Numbered from the stretch's first letter, positions 45,204 to 54,090 are shown. The stretch: 64,000 nucleotides of DNA from Capnocytophaga sp. (GCA_030530525.1 JAUMUT010000003.1:1-64000), one strand, 5' to 3'. The notes: generated by a model not told the origin, from the letters alone. Numbers and translations are program-made.

Positions 45204-45233
45204 TTGTAATTAAAAAAATAAATTGTATCTTTG
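45204..45233 (+). promoter_or_regulatory. Promoter of the 170-residue outer-membrane protein gene
   Basis: TTG (45204-45206), 19 nt, TATCTTTG (45226-45233), 18 bases before the ATG. The leader must be very short, which supports the start at 45252. Confidence 0.68.
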
Positions 45234-45251
45234 CACTTTAAAATTAGTTAT

Positions 45252-45764
45252 ATGAAAAAAATATTTTTCGGAGCTATAATGGCTTTCTTGCCATTGAGCA
45301 TATTCGCACAAGAATATAAAAACGAGGTAAAACTCAACGTATTAAACGCTATTATTAATCCTTCTATTGAAATAGGATATGAGTATTATTTAGATGATAA
45401 TCAATCCGTTGATGCAGAGTTGTTCTTTTTGGATAAATTTTCTTACTGGCCAAAAGAAGGCGGAAAGTTCAATGCTTTTAGCTTCAAAGTAGGTTATAAT
45501 TATTACTTCAACTCCATAGATGAAGAAGGTTTTTATGTGAATCCTTTCATAAAGGCACGTTTTGGCGATTGGACAAAAGACAACGAAGTTAAAAAGTTAG
45601 ATGCTTTTATCTTCGGTGTAGGAGCAGGCTATTCTTGGGTGTTCAACAATAAATTTGTCGTTGCACCTTATGTTAATATTGCTAGAAATTTCAGCTCTGC
45701 TGTAAATGATGAGTATTGGGCAATAGAGCCTAATGCAGGTATCCGTTTCGGGTTCAGATTTTAG
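45252..45764 (+). CDS. Small outer-membrane beta-barrel protein
   Basis: A 170-residue protein with signal MKKIFFGAIMAFLPLSIFAQ. About eight amphipathic strands follow (EVKLNVLNAI, IEIGYEYYL, FSFKVGYNYYF, AFIFGVGAGYSWVF, AGIRFGFRF), ending in an aromatic residue as in OmpA/OmpW-like barrels or DUF3575-like proteins. The start at 45252 begins the signal peptide and follows a good promoter by 18 bases; an upstream in-frame start would sit on the promoter. Function unknown. Confidence 0.7.
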   Translation: MKKIFFGAIMAFLPLSIFAQEYKNEVKLNVLNAIINPSIEIGYEYYLDDNQSVDAELFFLDKFSYWPKEGGKFNAFSFKVGYNYYFNSIDEEGFYVNPFIKARFGDWTKDNEVKKLDAFIFGVGAGYSWVFNNKFVVAPYVNIARNFSSAVNDEYWAIEPNAGIRFGFRF

Positions 45765-45790
45765 AAGTTGTTTAATTCTGTTATAATGAT

Positions 45791-45825
45791 AAAAATTCTC
45801 TAAGCATTTGTTTTAGAGAATTTTT
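45791..45825 (+). terminator. Terminator after the 170-residue protein gene
   Basis: A perfect 13-bp stem AAAAATTCTCTAA/TTAGAGAATTTTT with a nine-base loop, ending in a T tract. Confidence 0.85.
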
Positions 45826-45928
45826 GTTGTTTATATTTTAATAAACAATATAGAAATACCTGAAAAACAACGTTTTGTAAAAAATATTTTTATGATGAAA
45901 AAAAACTAAAAAAAAATATTTTTTTGTT

Positions 45929-45957
45929 TTGTGTATAAAAATATTTTTATATCTTTG
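45929..45957 (+). promoter_or_regulatory. Promoter of the PAS protein gene
   Basis: TTG (45929-45931), 18 nt, TATCTTTG (45950-45957), 25 bases before the ATG at 45982. Confidence 0.68.
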
Positions 45958-45981
45958 CCCAAAATTAAAAAGATAATATTT

Positions 45982-46497
45982 ATGAGCACACCAGTAAATA
46001 CAGAAGTAGCTTGGGATAAGTCCAAAACTATTATGAGTAAAACCGATGCAAAAGGTACTATTGAGTATGTAAATCAGGTATTTATGGACGTAAGTGGCTA
46101 TACAGAATCAGAGCTAATAGGGAAACCTCATAGCGTAATTCGCCACCCAGATATGCCTAAAACAATATTCAAAATCCTTTGGGATAATATTCAAAAAGGG
46201 ATTAATTTTCACGCAATAGTTAAGAATATGGCAAAATCAGGAGAATACTATTGGGTGATTACAGATTTTGATATTATCAGAGACCCAAGCGGGCAAATTA
46301 TCAATTATATGGGACGCCGAACTTCTGTGCCTACTCAAACAATTGAAAAATATATTGCTCCATTGTATCAAAAAATTCTACAAGTAGAACAAGTAGGAGG
46401 CATTGAAGCAGGAGAAAAATATTTTGAACAATTTCTAAAAGAGCAAGGTAAAGATTATTTAACCTTTATAGAAGATGTTATCTTAGAATTTAGATAG
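45982..46497 (+). CDS. Stand-alone PAS-domain protein (Aer-like PAS)
   Basis: A 171-residue cytoplasmic protein. Residues ~15-125 are a PAS domain whose sequence (GTIEYVNQVFMDVSGYTESELIGK, then RHPDMPKTIFKILWDNIQKG, then YYWVITDFDIIRD) closely resembles the N-terminal PAS of the energy-taxis receptor Aer, which binds FAD. The last ~45 residues are helical and carry no kinase, HAMP or methyl-accepting output domain. It must act through a partner. It precedes gldK by 436 bp, separated by a terminator, so a link to gliding is only positional. The start at 45982 follows its own promoter. Confidence 0.8.
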   Translation: MSTPVNTEVAWDKSKTIMSKTDAKGTIEYVNQVFMDVSGYTESELIGKPHSVIRHPDMPKTIFKILWDNIQKGINFHAIVKNMAKSGEYYWVITDFDIIRDPSGQIINYMGRRTSVPTQTIEKYIAPLYQKILQVEQVGGIEAGEKYFEQFLKEQGKDYLTFIEDVILEFR

Positions 46498-46514
46498 TCT
46501 TTCTGAAAAAAGCA

Positions 46515-46549
46515 AACAGTAGGAATGTACTATGTTTCTGCTGTTTTTC
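46515..46549 (+). terminator. Terminator after the PAS gene
   Basis: AACAGTAGGAA pairs with TTTCTGCTGTT through two G-U pairs and a nine-base loop, followed by T residues. The remaining ~330 bp up to gldK hold no gene. A GAGAG/AAAAA-TTTTT/CTCTC hairpin lies at 46805-46830 and the gldK promoter at 46881-46910. Confidence 0.75.
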
Positions 46550-46880
46550 TTTTTGAAATATAAGATAAAGGGTATATAAAATTAAAAATTAAGAAATTTT
46601 AGTTTTTATTAAAGTAAAAAATAAGCTATTTTTTGGAGCTATAAGAAAAAAATCAGATTTTATTTTTACAGAAAAGATAAAAAACTAAAATATAGATAAA
46701 TAAAAATCCTTTTTTAACAGCAATAAAAATATTGTTAATAACTTTTATTGAAAAAGTGTATAAAAGAGAGTTGAATATTAATTTGTTGATTTACAATTAG
46801 TTGTGAGAGTCGAAAAAGAGTTTTTCTCTCTTAAAAGATGAATTTTTTGATAAAAATAAAATATATTTTAATATAAAAAT

Positions 46881-46910
46881 TTGCTGTTAAAAGAAATTTA
46901 TTTACATTTG
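46881..46910 (+). promoter_or_regulatory. Promoter of the gldKLMN operon
   Basis: TTG (46881-46883), 19 nt, TACATTTG (46903-46910). This is an ideal Bacteroidota promoter 23 bases before gldK. No other promoter of this form is seen between gldK and gldN. Confidence 0.7.
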
Positions 46911-46933
46911 ACCCCTGAAAAATATTGTTAGAT

Positions 46934-48325
46934 ATGATATTGAAACTAAAAAAATTAACACTCGCAGTGGTTTCTTCTTTAATATTAGTTGCTTGCGGTG
47001 GCGGTGGTGATAGAGGAGAATTGGTAGGTGTTAAAGGAAAACACTGGAAACAACCAAAACCTTATGGAATGACCTTAATTCCTGGGGGAGCATTTATTAT
47101 GGGTAATTCAGACTATGATAAAGCCCATTCTGAAGATGCGCCTACAAAAACGGTTACCGTTAGCCCTTTTTATATGGATGAAACAGAGATTACCAATAGC
47201 GAATATCGTCAATTTGTAAATTGGGTAAGAGACTCTATCGTTCGTCAAAAATTGGCAGTAATGGCAGAAGAAAGTGGGCAATCTGCTGGCTCTGAAGGAA
47301 TAGGTCAGTTCGCATTTTTAGACCAAGAACCAGATAAATTAAATGCATATGACAAATATATGTATGAAAATTATGGTGATGGTAAAGATGGCGTGCAGAC
47401 ACGTAAAATCAATCGTAAAGCAAAATTGATTTGGGAAAAAGAAAAATTTCCTGACGAGTACTATGTAGAGGTTATGGACTCTATGTATGTTCCATTAGAA
47501 GAAATGTATAATGGAAAACGACCACTAAAAGTAGAAAAATTAGTTTTCAAATATCAATGGATGGATATTGAAGCAGCTGCTCGTTCTAACAAAGGAGGCC
47601 GTAAAGACTTTATTAAGGAAGAAATTGTTAAAATTTACCCAGATACTACGGTTTGGATTAAAGATTTTGATTATTCATACAACGAACCAATGCATAATGA
47701 ATATTTTTGGCACGAAGCCTATTCAGAATATCCTGTTGTTGGAGTGTCTTGGAAGCAGGCAAAAGCTTTTTGCGAATGGAGAACTATTTACAAAAACGCT
47801 TATCAAAAATCTAAAAAACAAAAAGAAACCAACTCTTTCCGTCTTCCTACTGAGGCAGAATGGGAGTTTGCAGCTCGCGGAGGCTTAGAAGGAGCTACAT
47901 ATCCTTGGGGAGGGCCTTATACGACGGATAGTAAAGCGTGTTTTATGGCAAACTTCAAACCACTTCGTGGAGATTATGCAGCAGATAATGCTTTGTATAC
48001 CGTAGAAGGAAAATCTTATGCACCTAATGGGTATAATCTATACAATATGGCGGGGAATGTTTCAGAATGGACAAATACATCTTATGATTCCAATTCTTAT
48101 GAATATATGTCTTCAATGAATCCGAATGTTAATGATCAAGAGAACAAAAGAAAGGTAATACGTGGAGGTTCTTGGAAAGATGTAGCTTATTATACACAGG
48201 TTAATACTCGGGATTATGAATATCAAGATTCTGCACGTAGTTATATAGGCTTCCGTACTGTTCAAAGTTTAATGGGAGTAAGAAATACAGTTCGTAAAAC
48301 GGGCGATTTAACAAATAGAAGATAA
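46934..48325 (+). CDS. gldK: Gliding motility / type IX secretion lipoprotein GldK
   Basis: A 463-residue outer-membrane lipoprotein (lipobox LVAC, then GGGGDRGE). It has a SUMF1-like fold (MTLIPGGAFIMGN, YMDETEITNSEYRQFV, VSWKQAKAFCEWR, RLPTEAEWEFAARGG, AGNVSEWTN) but the catalytic cysteine site reads RGGSWKDVAYYT, so it is a structural homologue only. With GldN it forms the periplasmic ring under the outer membrane in the type IX secretion machine. The start at 46934 begins the signal. It heads gldKLMN with gaps of 44, 38 and 12 bp. Confidence 0.96.
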   Translation: MILKLKKLTLAVVSSLILVACGGGGDRGELVGVKGKHWKQPKPYGMTLIPGGAFIMGNSDYDKAHSEDAPTKTVTVSPFYMDETEITNSEYRQFVNWVRDSIVRQKLAVMAEESGQSAGSEGIGQFAFLDQEPDKLNAYDKYMYENYGDGKDGVQTRKINRKAKLIWEKEKFPDEYYVEVMDSMYVPLEEMYNGKRPLKVEKLVFKYQWMDIEAAARSNKGGRKDFIKEEIVKIYPDTTVWIKDFDYSYNEPMHNEYFWHEAYSEYPVVGVSWKQAKAFCEWRTIYKNAYQKSKKQKETNSFRLPTEAEWEFAARGGLEGATYPWGGPYTTDSKACFMANFKPLRGDYAADNALYTVEGKSYAPNGYNLYNMAGNVSEWTNTSYDSNSYEYMSSMNPNVNDQENKRKVIRGGSWKDVAYYTQVNTRDYEYQDSARSYIGFRTVQSLMGVRNTVRKTGDLTNRR

Positions 48326-48369
48326 TTAAAAATAAAACATAAATAAATTAAAAATTAAAATCGATTAAA

Positions 48370-49065
48370 ATGGCAAAATCAAAAGCAGCAAAAAAAATCA
48401 TGAATATGGTTTATGGTCTTGGAGCATCAGTGGTTATTATTGGTGCATTGTTTAAAATTCTTCACTGGGAACTTGATTTAGGTTTCGTAAAATTAGGAGG
48501 GGGAGCTCTATTGGCTATTGGTTTGGTTACAGAAGCACTTATCTTCGCTATTTCTGCTTTCGAGCCTGTTGAAGAAGGATATGATTGGGCAGTAGTATTC
48601 CCTGAATTGGCAGGTGGTCAGCCTCGTCAGTTAGGTTTTGCAGGAGAGCAAACTCAAATAGCTCCTAAGTCTAATGCAGAAATACAAGCCGTAAAAGAAT
48701 CGTTATCTGAAAAATTAGATGGAATTTTAAAAGAAGCAAAAGTAGATGCAGAATTAATGCAATCTTTGGCAAGAAGTATTCGTAATTTTGAAGGAGCAGC
48801 AAAAGAAATTGCACCTGTTGCCGATGCTATGGCTTCTACTCATAAATACGGAGAAGAATTATCACGTGCAGCTACACACTTAGAGTCTTTAAATTCTTTG
48901 TATAGAATTCAGTTGGAAAGAACAGAATTACAAGTAAATGCACAAGAAGGAATGGTGGATAATCTTAATTCACTAAATGCACAAGTAAATTCATTTAAAG
49001 ATCATTTGAAATCACTCAATGCAGTGTATGGAGGAATGCTATCTGCTATGGGAGGTGCTCGTTAA
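48370..49065 (+). CDS. gldL: Gliding motility / T9SS motor protein GldL
   Basis: A 231-residue inner-membrane protein. Two N-terminal transmembrane helices (about 12-30 and 42-61) are followed by a long cytoplasmic helical region (EIQAVKESLSEKLDGIL...). Helix 2 carries a glutamate (about E55 in LVTEALIF), at the position of the proton-pathway residue known as essential in GldL of Flavobacterium. GldL forms a pentameric stator around the GldM helices and uses proton motive force. It follows gldK by 44 bp. Confidence 0.95.
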   Translation: MAKSKAAKKIMNMVYGLGASVVIIGALFKILHWELDLGFVKLGGGALLAIGLVTEALIFAISAFEPVEEGYDWAVVFPELAGGQPRQLGFAGEQTQIAPKSNAEIQAVKESLSEKLDGILKEAKVDAELMQSLARSIRNFEGAAKEIAPVADAMASTHKYGEELSRAATHLESLNSLYRIQLERTELQVNAQEGMVDNLNSLNAQVNSFKDHLKSLNAVYGGMLSAMGGAR

Positions 49066-49103
49066 TAACTCACATTCTATTAATTTAAATTTAAGATTAA
49101 GAA

Positions 49104-50666
49104 ATGGCAGGAGCAAATACACCACGACAAAGGATGATTAACCTGATGTATCTGGTATTCATCGCGATGATGGCTCTCAATATGGGAAAAGAAGTTTTAA
49201 GCGCATTCGGTCTTATGAATGAAAAACTTCAAGCCTCTAATGAGCGCTATCAGGTAACCAATGAGCAAATATTAGGCGAATTAGAGAGAAAAGAACAAGA
49301 AAAGCCAGAGGAATACAAAATTCCTTTGGAAAAATCTCGAAAAGTGAAAGAACTTTCCGATCAGTTCTATTCATATTTATCTTCTCTAAAAGATGATGTA
49401 ATGTCTCAAGCGGAAGATAAACAAGATTATCAAGTAATGGATAAATCAGATTTCTTAGATGAGAAATTTTTTCAAGGAGATAATCTTAAGCCACAAGGGA
49501 AAGAGTTCTTAGATAATGTAATTAATTATCGTACAGAGCTTATCGGGCTTTTAGGAGATAAAGATGAAGCTCTTAAAACTACTATTAATGAACGTTTCTA
49601 TACAGGAGATGAGAATAACAGAGTAAAAAATAGAGAAGGAAATATGCTCAATTGGGTAAATTATAACTATGAAGGATTTCCTTATATAGCAGCAGTTACT
49701 AAGTTTTCTCAAATTCAGTCTGACATTCGCCAAACCGAGCAAGACTTTTATAAAGCAATGTTGGGTGAAAAAATGAAAGATGAGCTATCAATGAGACACT
49801 ATACTACATTGTTAGAACAATCTCGCGGAGCTTACTATCAAAACCAACAATTTGACGGAGCTATTGTACTTGGTCGTAAAGATAATTCTACTAAACCTAA
49901 ACGAGTAGAACTTACCTTAGATGGTAGAAAATTAAATGAATCTGAATACGAAGTAGCAGAAGGAAAAATTAAGCTAAAAGTTAATACAGGGGGGGTAGGA
50001 GAGCATAAAATAGCAGGAACTCTTTACTATGAGCAAGATGGAGAAGAAACCCCTGTGGAAGTAGCTCAACAATTTACAACTATTCCAAAACCTAATGAAG
50101 CTGTAATTTCAGCAGATAAAATGAATGTTGTTTATCGTGGAGTATCTAACCCAATGACAATTTCTATGCCAGGTGTGCCTGATAACCAAATTACAGCATC
50201 AGCACCAGGGCTTACCAAAAAAGGAGGTTCAAGCTATGTAATGAATCCAGGCTCAGGAAGCAATGAAGTAACTATTAATGTTACAGGTACTATTGAAGGT
50301 CAAAAATTTACATCCTCTAAAAAATTCCGTATAAAAGGCTTGCCAAAACCAGAAGGAGCTATTTTACGAACAACAGGAGCTGTTAAATTAGCAAAACAAA
50401 ACATCATAGCAGGAGAGGTTTCTGTTGCATATAATGATTTTGATTTTGATTTAACAACAAAAGTGAATTCTTTCCGTATTTTAGTGCCAGGACAGCCAAG
50501 CGTTGTTGTGCAAGGGAATAGAGTAAGTGCAAGCCCTGCGGCAACAGCAGCTGTTAATAGAGCGAAAAAAGGAGATATTATCCAAATATCAGAGGTTCGT
50601 TACAATGTATCTGGATATAGTGGTACTCCAGTACCTGCAACTCCTATTTCCATCGAAGTGTTATAA
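49104..50666 (+). CDS. gldM: Gliding motility / T9SS motor protein GldM
   Basis: A 520-residue protein with one N-terminal transmembrane helix (about 12-30, INLMYLVFIAMMALNMGKEVLSAFGLMNEKL, the usual family opening) and a large periplasmic part made of a helical domain (about 40-225) and Ig-like beta domains (about 230-520). GldM dimers span the periplasm and pass motion from GldL to the GldK/N ring. Length equals that of known GldM proteins. It starts 38 bp after gldL. Confidence 0.96.
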   Translation: MAGANTPRQRMINLMYLVFIAMMALNMGKEVLSAFGLMNEKLQASNERYQVTNEQILGELERKEQEKPEEYKIPLEKSRKVKELSDQFYSYLSSLKDDVMSQAEDKQDYQVMDKSDFLDEKFFQGDNLKPQGKEFLDNVINYRTELIGLLGDKDEALKTTINERFYTGDENNRVKNREGNMLNWVNYNYEGFPYIAAVTKFSQIQSDIRQTEQDFYKAMLGEKMKDELSMRHYTTLLEQSRGAYYQNQQFDGAIVLGRKDNSTKPKRVELTLDGRKLNESEYEVAEGKIKLKVNTGGVGEHKIAGTLYYEQDGEETPVEVAQQFTTIPKPNEAVISADKMNVVYRGVSNPMTISMPGVPDNQITASAPGLTKKGGSSYVMNPGSGSNEVTINVTGTIEGQKFTSSKKFRIKGLPKPEGAILRTTGAVKLAKQNIIAGEVSVAYNDFDFDLTTKVNSFRILVPGQPSVVVQGNRVSASPAATAAVNRAKKGDIIQISEVRYNVSGYSGTPVPATPISIEVL

Positions 50667-50678
50667 AACTAAATTATT

Positions 50679-51590
50679 ATGAAGCATATTTTGATAAAGA
50701 ATAGAATAGGAATATTTTCTTTATTCTTATTGTTATTCTGCCAGCAATCTTTTGCACAAGCAAATTTGTTGAATGCAAAAACACCAGACCAAATAGGTTT
50801 AAAAAGTGAAGCGCAAAAAGAGGCTGATAATGACAAACCCCTACCTTATGGATATGTAGATGATAGAGATATTATGTGGTCTACTACTACATGGGAAATT
50901 ATAGACTTGGAACAAAGATTGAATTTTCCTTTGCTATTTCCAATAGATACTATTGATATTAGTGCAGATAGACGCTCTCTCTATGATGTCCTTATTAGAG
51001 CAATGAAAGAAGGAAAACTAAAAGAAACTTATGTAGATTCTTACTTTACAGAAAAGAAAACATATGATGATTTGAAGTTTAACCTTTCCAAAGCAGATAC
51101 CTTAGACGCAGGTTATGAAATATTGAATACAGGAGGGCAACTCCCACCAGAATATATCGTAAGAACAGACCTTACCGCAAGAGATATAGTTCAATATCGT
51201 ATAAAAGGGCTATGGTATTTTGATAAAAGACAAGGAGAATTAAAATATCGTTTGCTTGGTATTGCTCCTGTTGCGCCAGACGTTTCTGTGATAGGAACAA
51301 ACGATGCACAATCTCACTTAGTAGAACTTTTTTGGGTTTGGTATCCTTCGGCAAGAGATATTTTACATCACGCAAAAGTTTTTAATCAGCAAAACTCGGC
51401 AAGACCTATTTCTTTTGACCATTTGTTGAATTCAAGGCGTTTTTCAGCCGTTATCTATAAAGAAGATAACGTATATGGAGATAGAGAAATTAAAAAATAT
51501 CTTCCCGATAATGCAATGTATCAACTTTTGGAAGCTGAACGTATAAAAGGACGTATCCGCGATAGAGAACAAGATATGTGGACATATTAA
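50679..51590 (+). CDS. gldN: Gliding motility / T9SS periplasmic protein GldN
   Basis: A 303-residue exported protein (signal ending QQSFAQ). The conserved stretch RDIMWSTTTWEIIDLEQRLNFPLLFP and the later LFWVWYPSARDILHHAKVFN identify GldN. It assembles with GldK at the inner face of the outer membrane. It starts 12 bp after gldM, and a strong terminator follows, so gldKLMN is one transcript. The window contains no other T9SS gene such as sprA or sprE. Confidence 0.95.
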   Translation: MKHILIKNRIGIFSLFLLLFCQQSFAQANLLNAKTPDQIGLKSEAQKEADNDKPLPYGYVDDRDIMWSTTTWEIIDLEQRLNFPLLFPIDTIDISADRRSLYDVLIRAMKEGKLKETYVDSYFTEKKTYDDLKFNLSKADTLDAGYEILNTGGQLPPEYIVRTDLTARDIVQYRIKGLWYFDKRQGELKYRLLGIAPVAPDVSVIGTNDAQSHLVELFWVWYPSARDILHHAKVFNQQNSARPISFDHLLNSRRFSAVIYKEDNVYGDREIKKYLPDNAMYQLLEAERIKGRIRDREQDMWTY

Positions 51591-51598
51591 AATAAAAC

Positions 51599-51628
51599 AA
51601 AAAGCTATCTATATAGATAGCTTTTTTT
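51599..51628 (+). terminator. Terminator of gldKLMN
   Basis: AAAGCTATCT-ATAT-AGATAGCTTT, a perfect 10-bp stem with a four-base loop and a seven-T run, nine bases after gldN. Confidence 0.9.
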
Positions 51629-51647
51629 ACATTCAATGCGAAACGTT

Positions 51648-51764
51648 TTATCCACAATTACAATCTGTTCCACCGCACTTTTTTTTACTTTTGAAAAAAT
51701 ACTTTTTTATCAAAAAAAGCGCAGCAATACCTACTAAACCATATGCTAAAATATCTTGTATCAT
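51648..51764 (-). CDS. FeoB-associated Cys-rich membrane mini-protein
   Basis: A 38-residue protein: one N-terminal transmembrane helix (about 4-20, ILAYGLVGIAALFLI), a Lys-rich stretch (KKYFFKSKKK) and a tail with three cysteines (CGGTDCNCG). This architecture is the FeoB-associated Cys-rich membrane protein family of Bacteroidota, whose members usually follow feoB and are thought to aid iron uptake. Here it stands alone, about 7 kb before feoAB. The start is the only ATG, and the stop at 51648 lies between the gldN terminator and the divergent reductase gene. Confidence 0.8.
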   Translation of the reverse strand: MIQDILAYGLVGIAALFLIKKYFFKSKKKCGGTDCNCG

Positions 51765-51882
51765 AAATGAAAATTTGTTACAAAGATAATAAAAAAGAGA
51801 ATAAGAATATCATTTTTAATAAATTATATTTTCTTTTATAAAAGGATAATTTTTTTTTGTTTAAATATAATCTTATTTAGAA

Positions 51883-51913
51883 TTGGAAACTTAAAAATTA
51901 ATCCGTACTTTTG
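51883..51913 (+). promoter_or_regulatory. Promoter of the ferredoxin-NADP reductase gene
   Basis: TTG (51883-51885), 20 nt, TACTTTTG (51906-51913), 20 bases before the ATG at 51934. Confidence 0.67.
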
Positions 51914-51933
51914 CAGTAATTTAACGATAAAAA

Positions 51934-52989
51934 ATGAAAGAAACAGATATTATTATAATAGGAGCGGGGCCTACGGGGCTTTTTGCAGTTTTTGAAGCAG
52001 GATTGTTAAAATTAAAATGTCATTTGATAGATACTTTACCGCAACCAGGCGGGCAATTGGCAGAATTGTATCCTAAAAAACCTATTTTTGATATTCCTGG
52101 CTATCCAAGCGTTGGGGCAGGGGAGTTGATAGATAATTTAATGGAACAAATTAAACAATTCCAGCCCGAGTTTTCTCTTTCTCAAACAGCAGAGACTATT
52201 GATAAAAATGAAGATGGAACTTTTGTGGTAACCACCAATAGAGGCACAAAAATTAAAGGAAAAGCCGTAGCCATTGCAGGAGGATTGGGTACTTTTGAGC
52301 CACGAAAGCCAGAATTGGAAAATATTGCAGAATATGAAGAAAAAGGAGTGGAATATTTTGTCCGAAATCCTGATGTTTTCGCAGGTAAAAAAGTAGTTAT
52401 TGCTGGTGGGGGAGACTCTGCCTTGGATTGGAGCATTTATCTGTCCAATGTGGCGCAGTCCGTTACCTTAGTGCATCGTAGAAATGAGTTTCGTGGGGCT
52501 TTGGATTCTGTTGAAAAAGTAAAAGAACTGAAAAATCAAGGGAAAATTAATCTCATCACACCTTGTGAAGTAGTGGAAATTAAGGGAAATGGCAAAGTAG
52601 AATCTTTAATTTTAGAAAAAGAAAACGGAGTGAGAGAAGAAATAGAAACCGATTATTTTATCCCTCTTTTTGGGCTTACTCCCAAATTAGGACCTATTGC
52701 CAACTGGGGCTTAGAGATAGAAAAAAATGCAATAAAAGTAAATAATGCTTTGGATTATCAAACAAATATAGAAGGAATTTATGCCATTGGCGATGTGAAT
52801 ATTTACCCAGGAAAGCTAAAACTAATCCTTTGTGGTTTTCACGAAGCAACTTTAATGTGCCAAAGCGTATATAATAGGCTCAACCCGAACAAAAAATATG
52901 TGTTAAAATATACCACTGTGGCAGGAGTAGATGGCTTTGACGGAAGCCGAAAAGAAGCCGAAAAAGCAGTTATAAAAGCAATTGATTAG
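51934..52989 (+). CDS. Ferredoxin-NADP(+) reductase, thioredoxin-reductase-like type
   Basis: A 351-residue FAD/NAD(P)H oxidoreductase. It has the FAD site IIIIGAGPTGL, the PGGQLAELYP stretch, the NAD(P) loop VVIAGGGDSALDW and the second FAD site GIYAIGDV. It lacks the CxxC of thioredoxin reductases and keeps the C-terminal extension of the YumC-type ferredoxin reductases, so it should pass electrons between NADPH and ferredoxin or flavodoxin. It is monocistronic, near the FeoB-associated mini-protein on the other strand, but no ferredoxin gene is in the window. Confidence 0.88.
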   Translation: MKETDIIIIGAGPTGLFAVFEAGLLKLKCHLIDTLPQPGGQLAELYPKKPIFDIPGYPSVGAGELIDNLMEQIKQFQPEFSLSQTAETIDKNEDGTFVVTTNRGTKIKGKAVAIAGGLGTFEPRKPELENIAEYEEKGVEYFVRNPDVFAGKKVVIAGGGDSALDWSIYLSNVAQSVTLVHRRNEFRGALDSVEKVKELKNQGKINLITPCEVVEIKGNGKVESLILEKENGVREEIETDYFIPLFGLTPKLGPIANWGLEIEKNAIKVNNALDYQTNIEGIYAIGDVNIYPGKLKLILCGFHEATLMCQSVYNRLNPNKKYVLKYTTVAGVDGFDGSRKEAEKAVIKAID

Positions 52990-53054
52990 AATTATAAAAA
53001 AGGGTGAGTTTCAATAACAAGTACAATTTTTAAGGTAATATATTGGTAAAAGTT

Positions 53055-53084
53055 TTGTTTTTTAATGAAAAAATCGTAACTTTG
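53055..53084 (+). promoter_or_regulatory. Promoter of the nucleoside phosphorylase gene
   Basis: TTG (53055-53057), 19 nt, TAACTTTG (53077-53084), 22 bases before the ATG at 53107. Confidence 0.66.
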
Positions 53085-53106
53085 AGCAATTTTAAAAATT
53101 CTAACA

Positions 53107-53982
53107 ATGAAAATACAATCTTCTGAACTGATACTCAATGCTGATGGTAGTGTGTATCACCTTAATTTAAAGAAAGAAAATGTCGCCACAACAATTATTT
53201 TGGTAGGCGATCCAGAGCGTGTGCCACGTGTAAGTAAATATTTTGATTCTATTGAATTTTCTATACAAAAAAGAGAATTTTGCACACATACAGGAACATA
53301 TAACGGAAAGCGTATCTCTGTCATTTCCAGTGGTATAGGCCCTGATAATATTGATATTGTTATCAATGAGTTAGATGCTATTTTTAACATTGATTTAGAA
53401 AAAAGAGAGCCGAAAAAAGAACATACATCGCTTAATATCATTCGATTAGGAACATCTGGCTCTTTGCAAGCCGAAATTCCTGTGGATAATATTGTTCTAT
53501 CTTCACACGGTTTAGGAATGGATAATATGTTTCATTCGTACAAGGATAGTGCTTCGGCTCGCGAGTTAGATGTAGAAGAGGCTTTTATTGCACATACCAA
53601 TTGGCTTAGCGATAAAGGCAGACCATACATTGTGGCGTGCGGAAAACAATTGCGAGATAAATTATTTTCTGATAAAATTTTTGAAGGCATAACAGGCACT
53701 GCACCAGGTTTTTACGGGCCACAAGGGCGACAGCTTCGGCTTGCGGTTCAAGACCCAAATTTGAATGATAAGTTACATTCGTTTTCTTATAAAAACCTAA
53801 AAATCACTAATTTAGAAATGGAAACTTCGGCTATCTATGGGCTTTCCAAATTGTTAGGACACCAAGCCGTATCTATGAATGCTATTATTGCTAACCGAGC
53901 ATTAGGCGCATTTTCTAAAGATACGAAGCAAGCGGTGGAAAATTTAATTCAATACGCTTTGCCAAAAATAGCTTCTTTATAA
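53107..53982 (+). CDS. Nucleoside phosphorylase (uridine phosphorylase-like)
   Basis: A 291-residue enzyme of the PNP/UDP phosphorylase superfamily that cleaves nucleosides with phosphate. It shows the phosphate site VGDPERVPRV, the SSGIGPDNIDIVINEL stretch, RLGTSGSLQ and the ribose/base site ITNLEMETSAIYGLS. The length exceeds E. coli Udp (253) but matches Bacteroidota homologues. Pyrimidine or purine preference is unclear. It fits with deoC at 15479 as part of nucleoside salvage. It is followed by a terminator. Confidence 0.88.
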   Translation: MKIQSSELILNADGSVYHLNLKKENVATTIILVGDPERVPRVSKYFDSIEFSIQKREFCTHTGTYNGKRISVISSGIGPDNIDIVINELDAIFNIDLEKREPKKEHTSLNIIRLGTSGSLQAEIPVDNIVLSSHGLGMDNMFHSYKDSASARELDVEEAFIAHTNWLSDKGRPYIVACGKQLRDKLFSDKIFEGITGTAPGFYGPQGRQLRLAVQDPNLNDKLHSFSYKNLKITNLEMETSAIYGLSKLLGHQAVSMNAIIANRALGAFSKDTKQAVENLIQYALPKIASL

Positions 53983-53993
53983 GAGATAAATTT

Positions 53994-54035
53994 AAAAATC
54001 AGGTTTATTATGTTTTTTTAAGCCTGATTTTTTAT
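53994..54035 (+). terminator. Terminator after the nucleoside phosphorylase gene
   Basis: AAAAATCAGG (53994-54003) pairs with CCTGATTTTT (54023-54032), and an inner AGGTTT/AAGCCT pairing can extend it. A T tract follows. Confidence 0.8.
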
Positions 54036-54090
54036 TTTTTTATAAAAGATATTAAAAAAAATTGTATTTTTGTAGCTTCAAAACTAAAAA

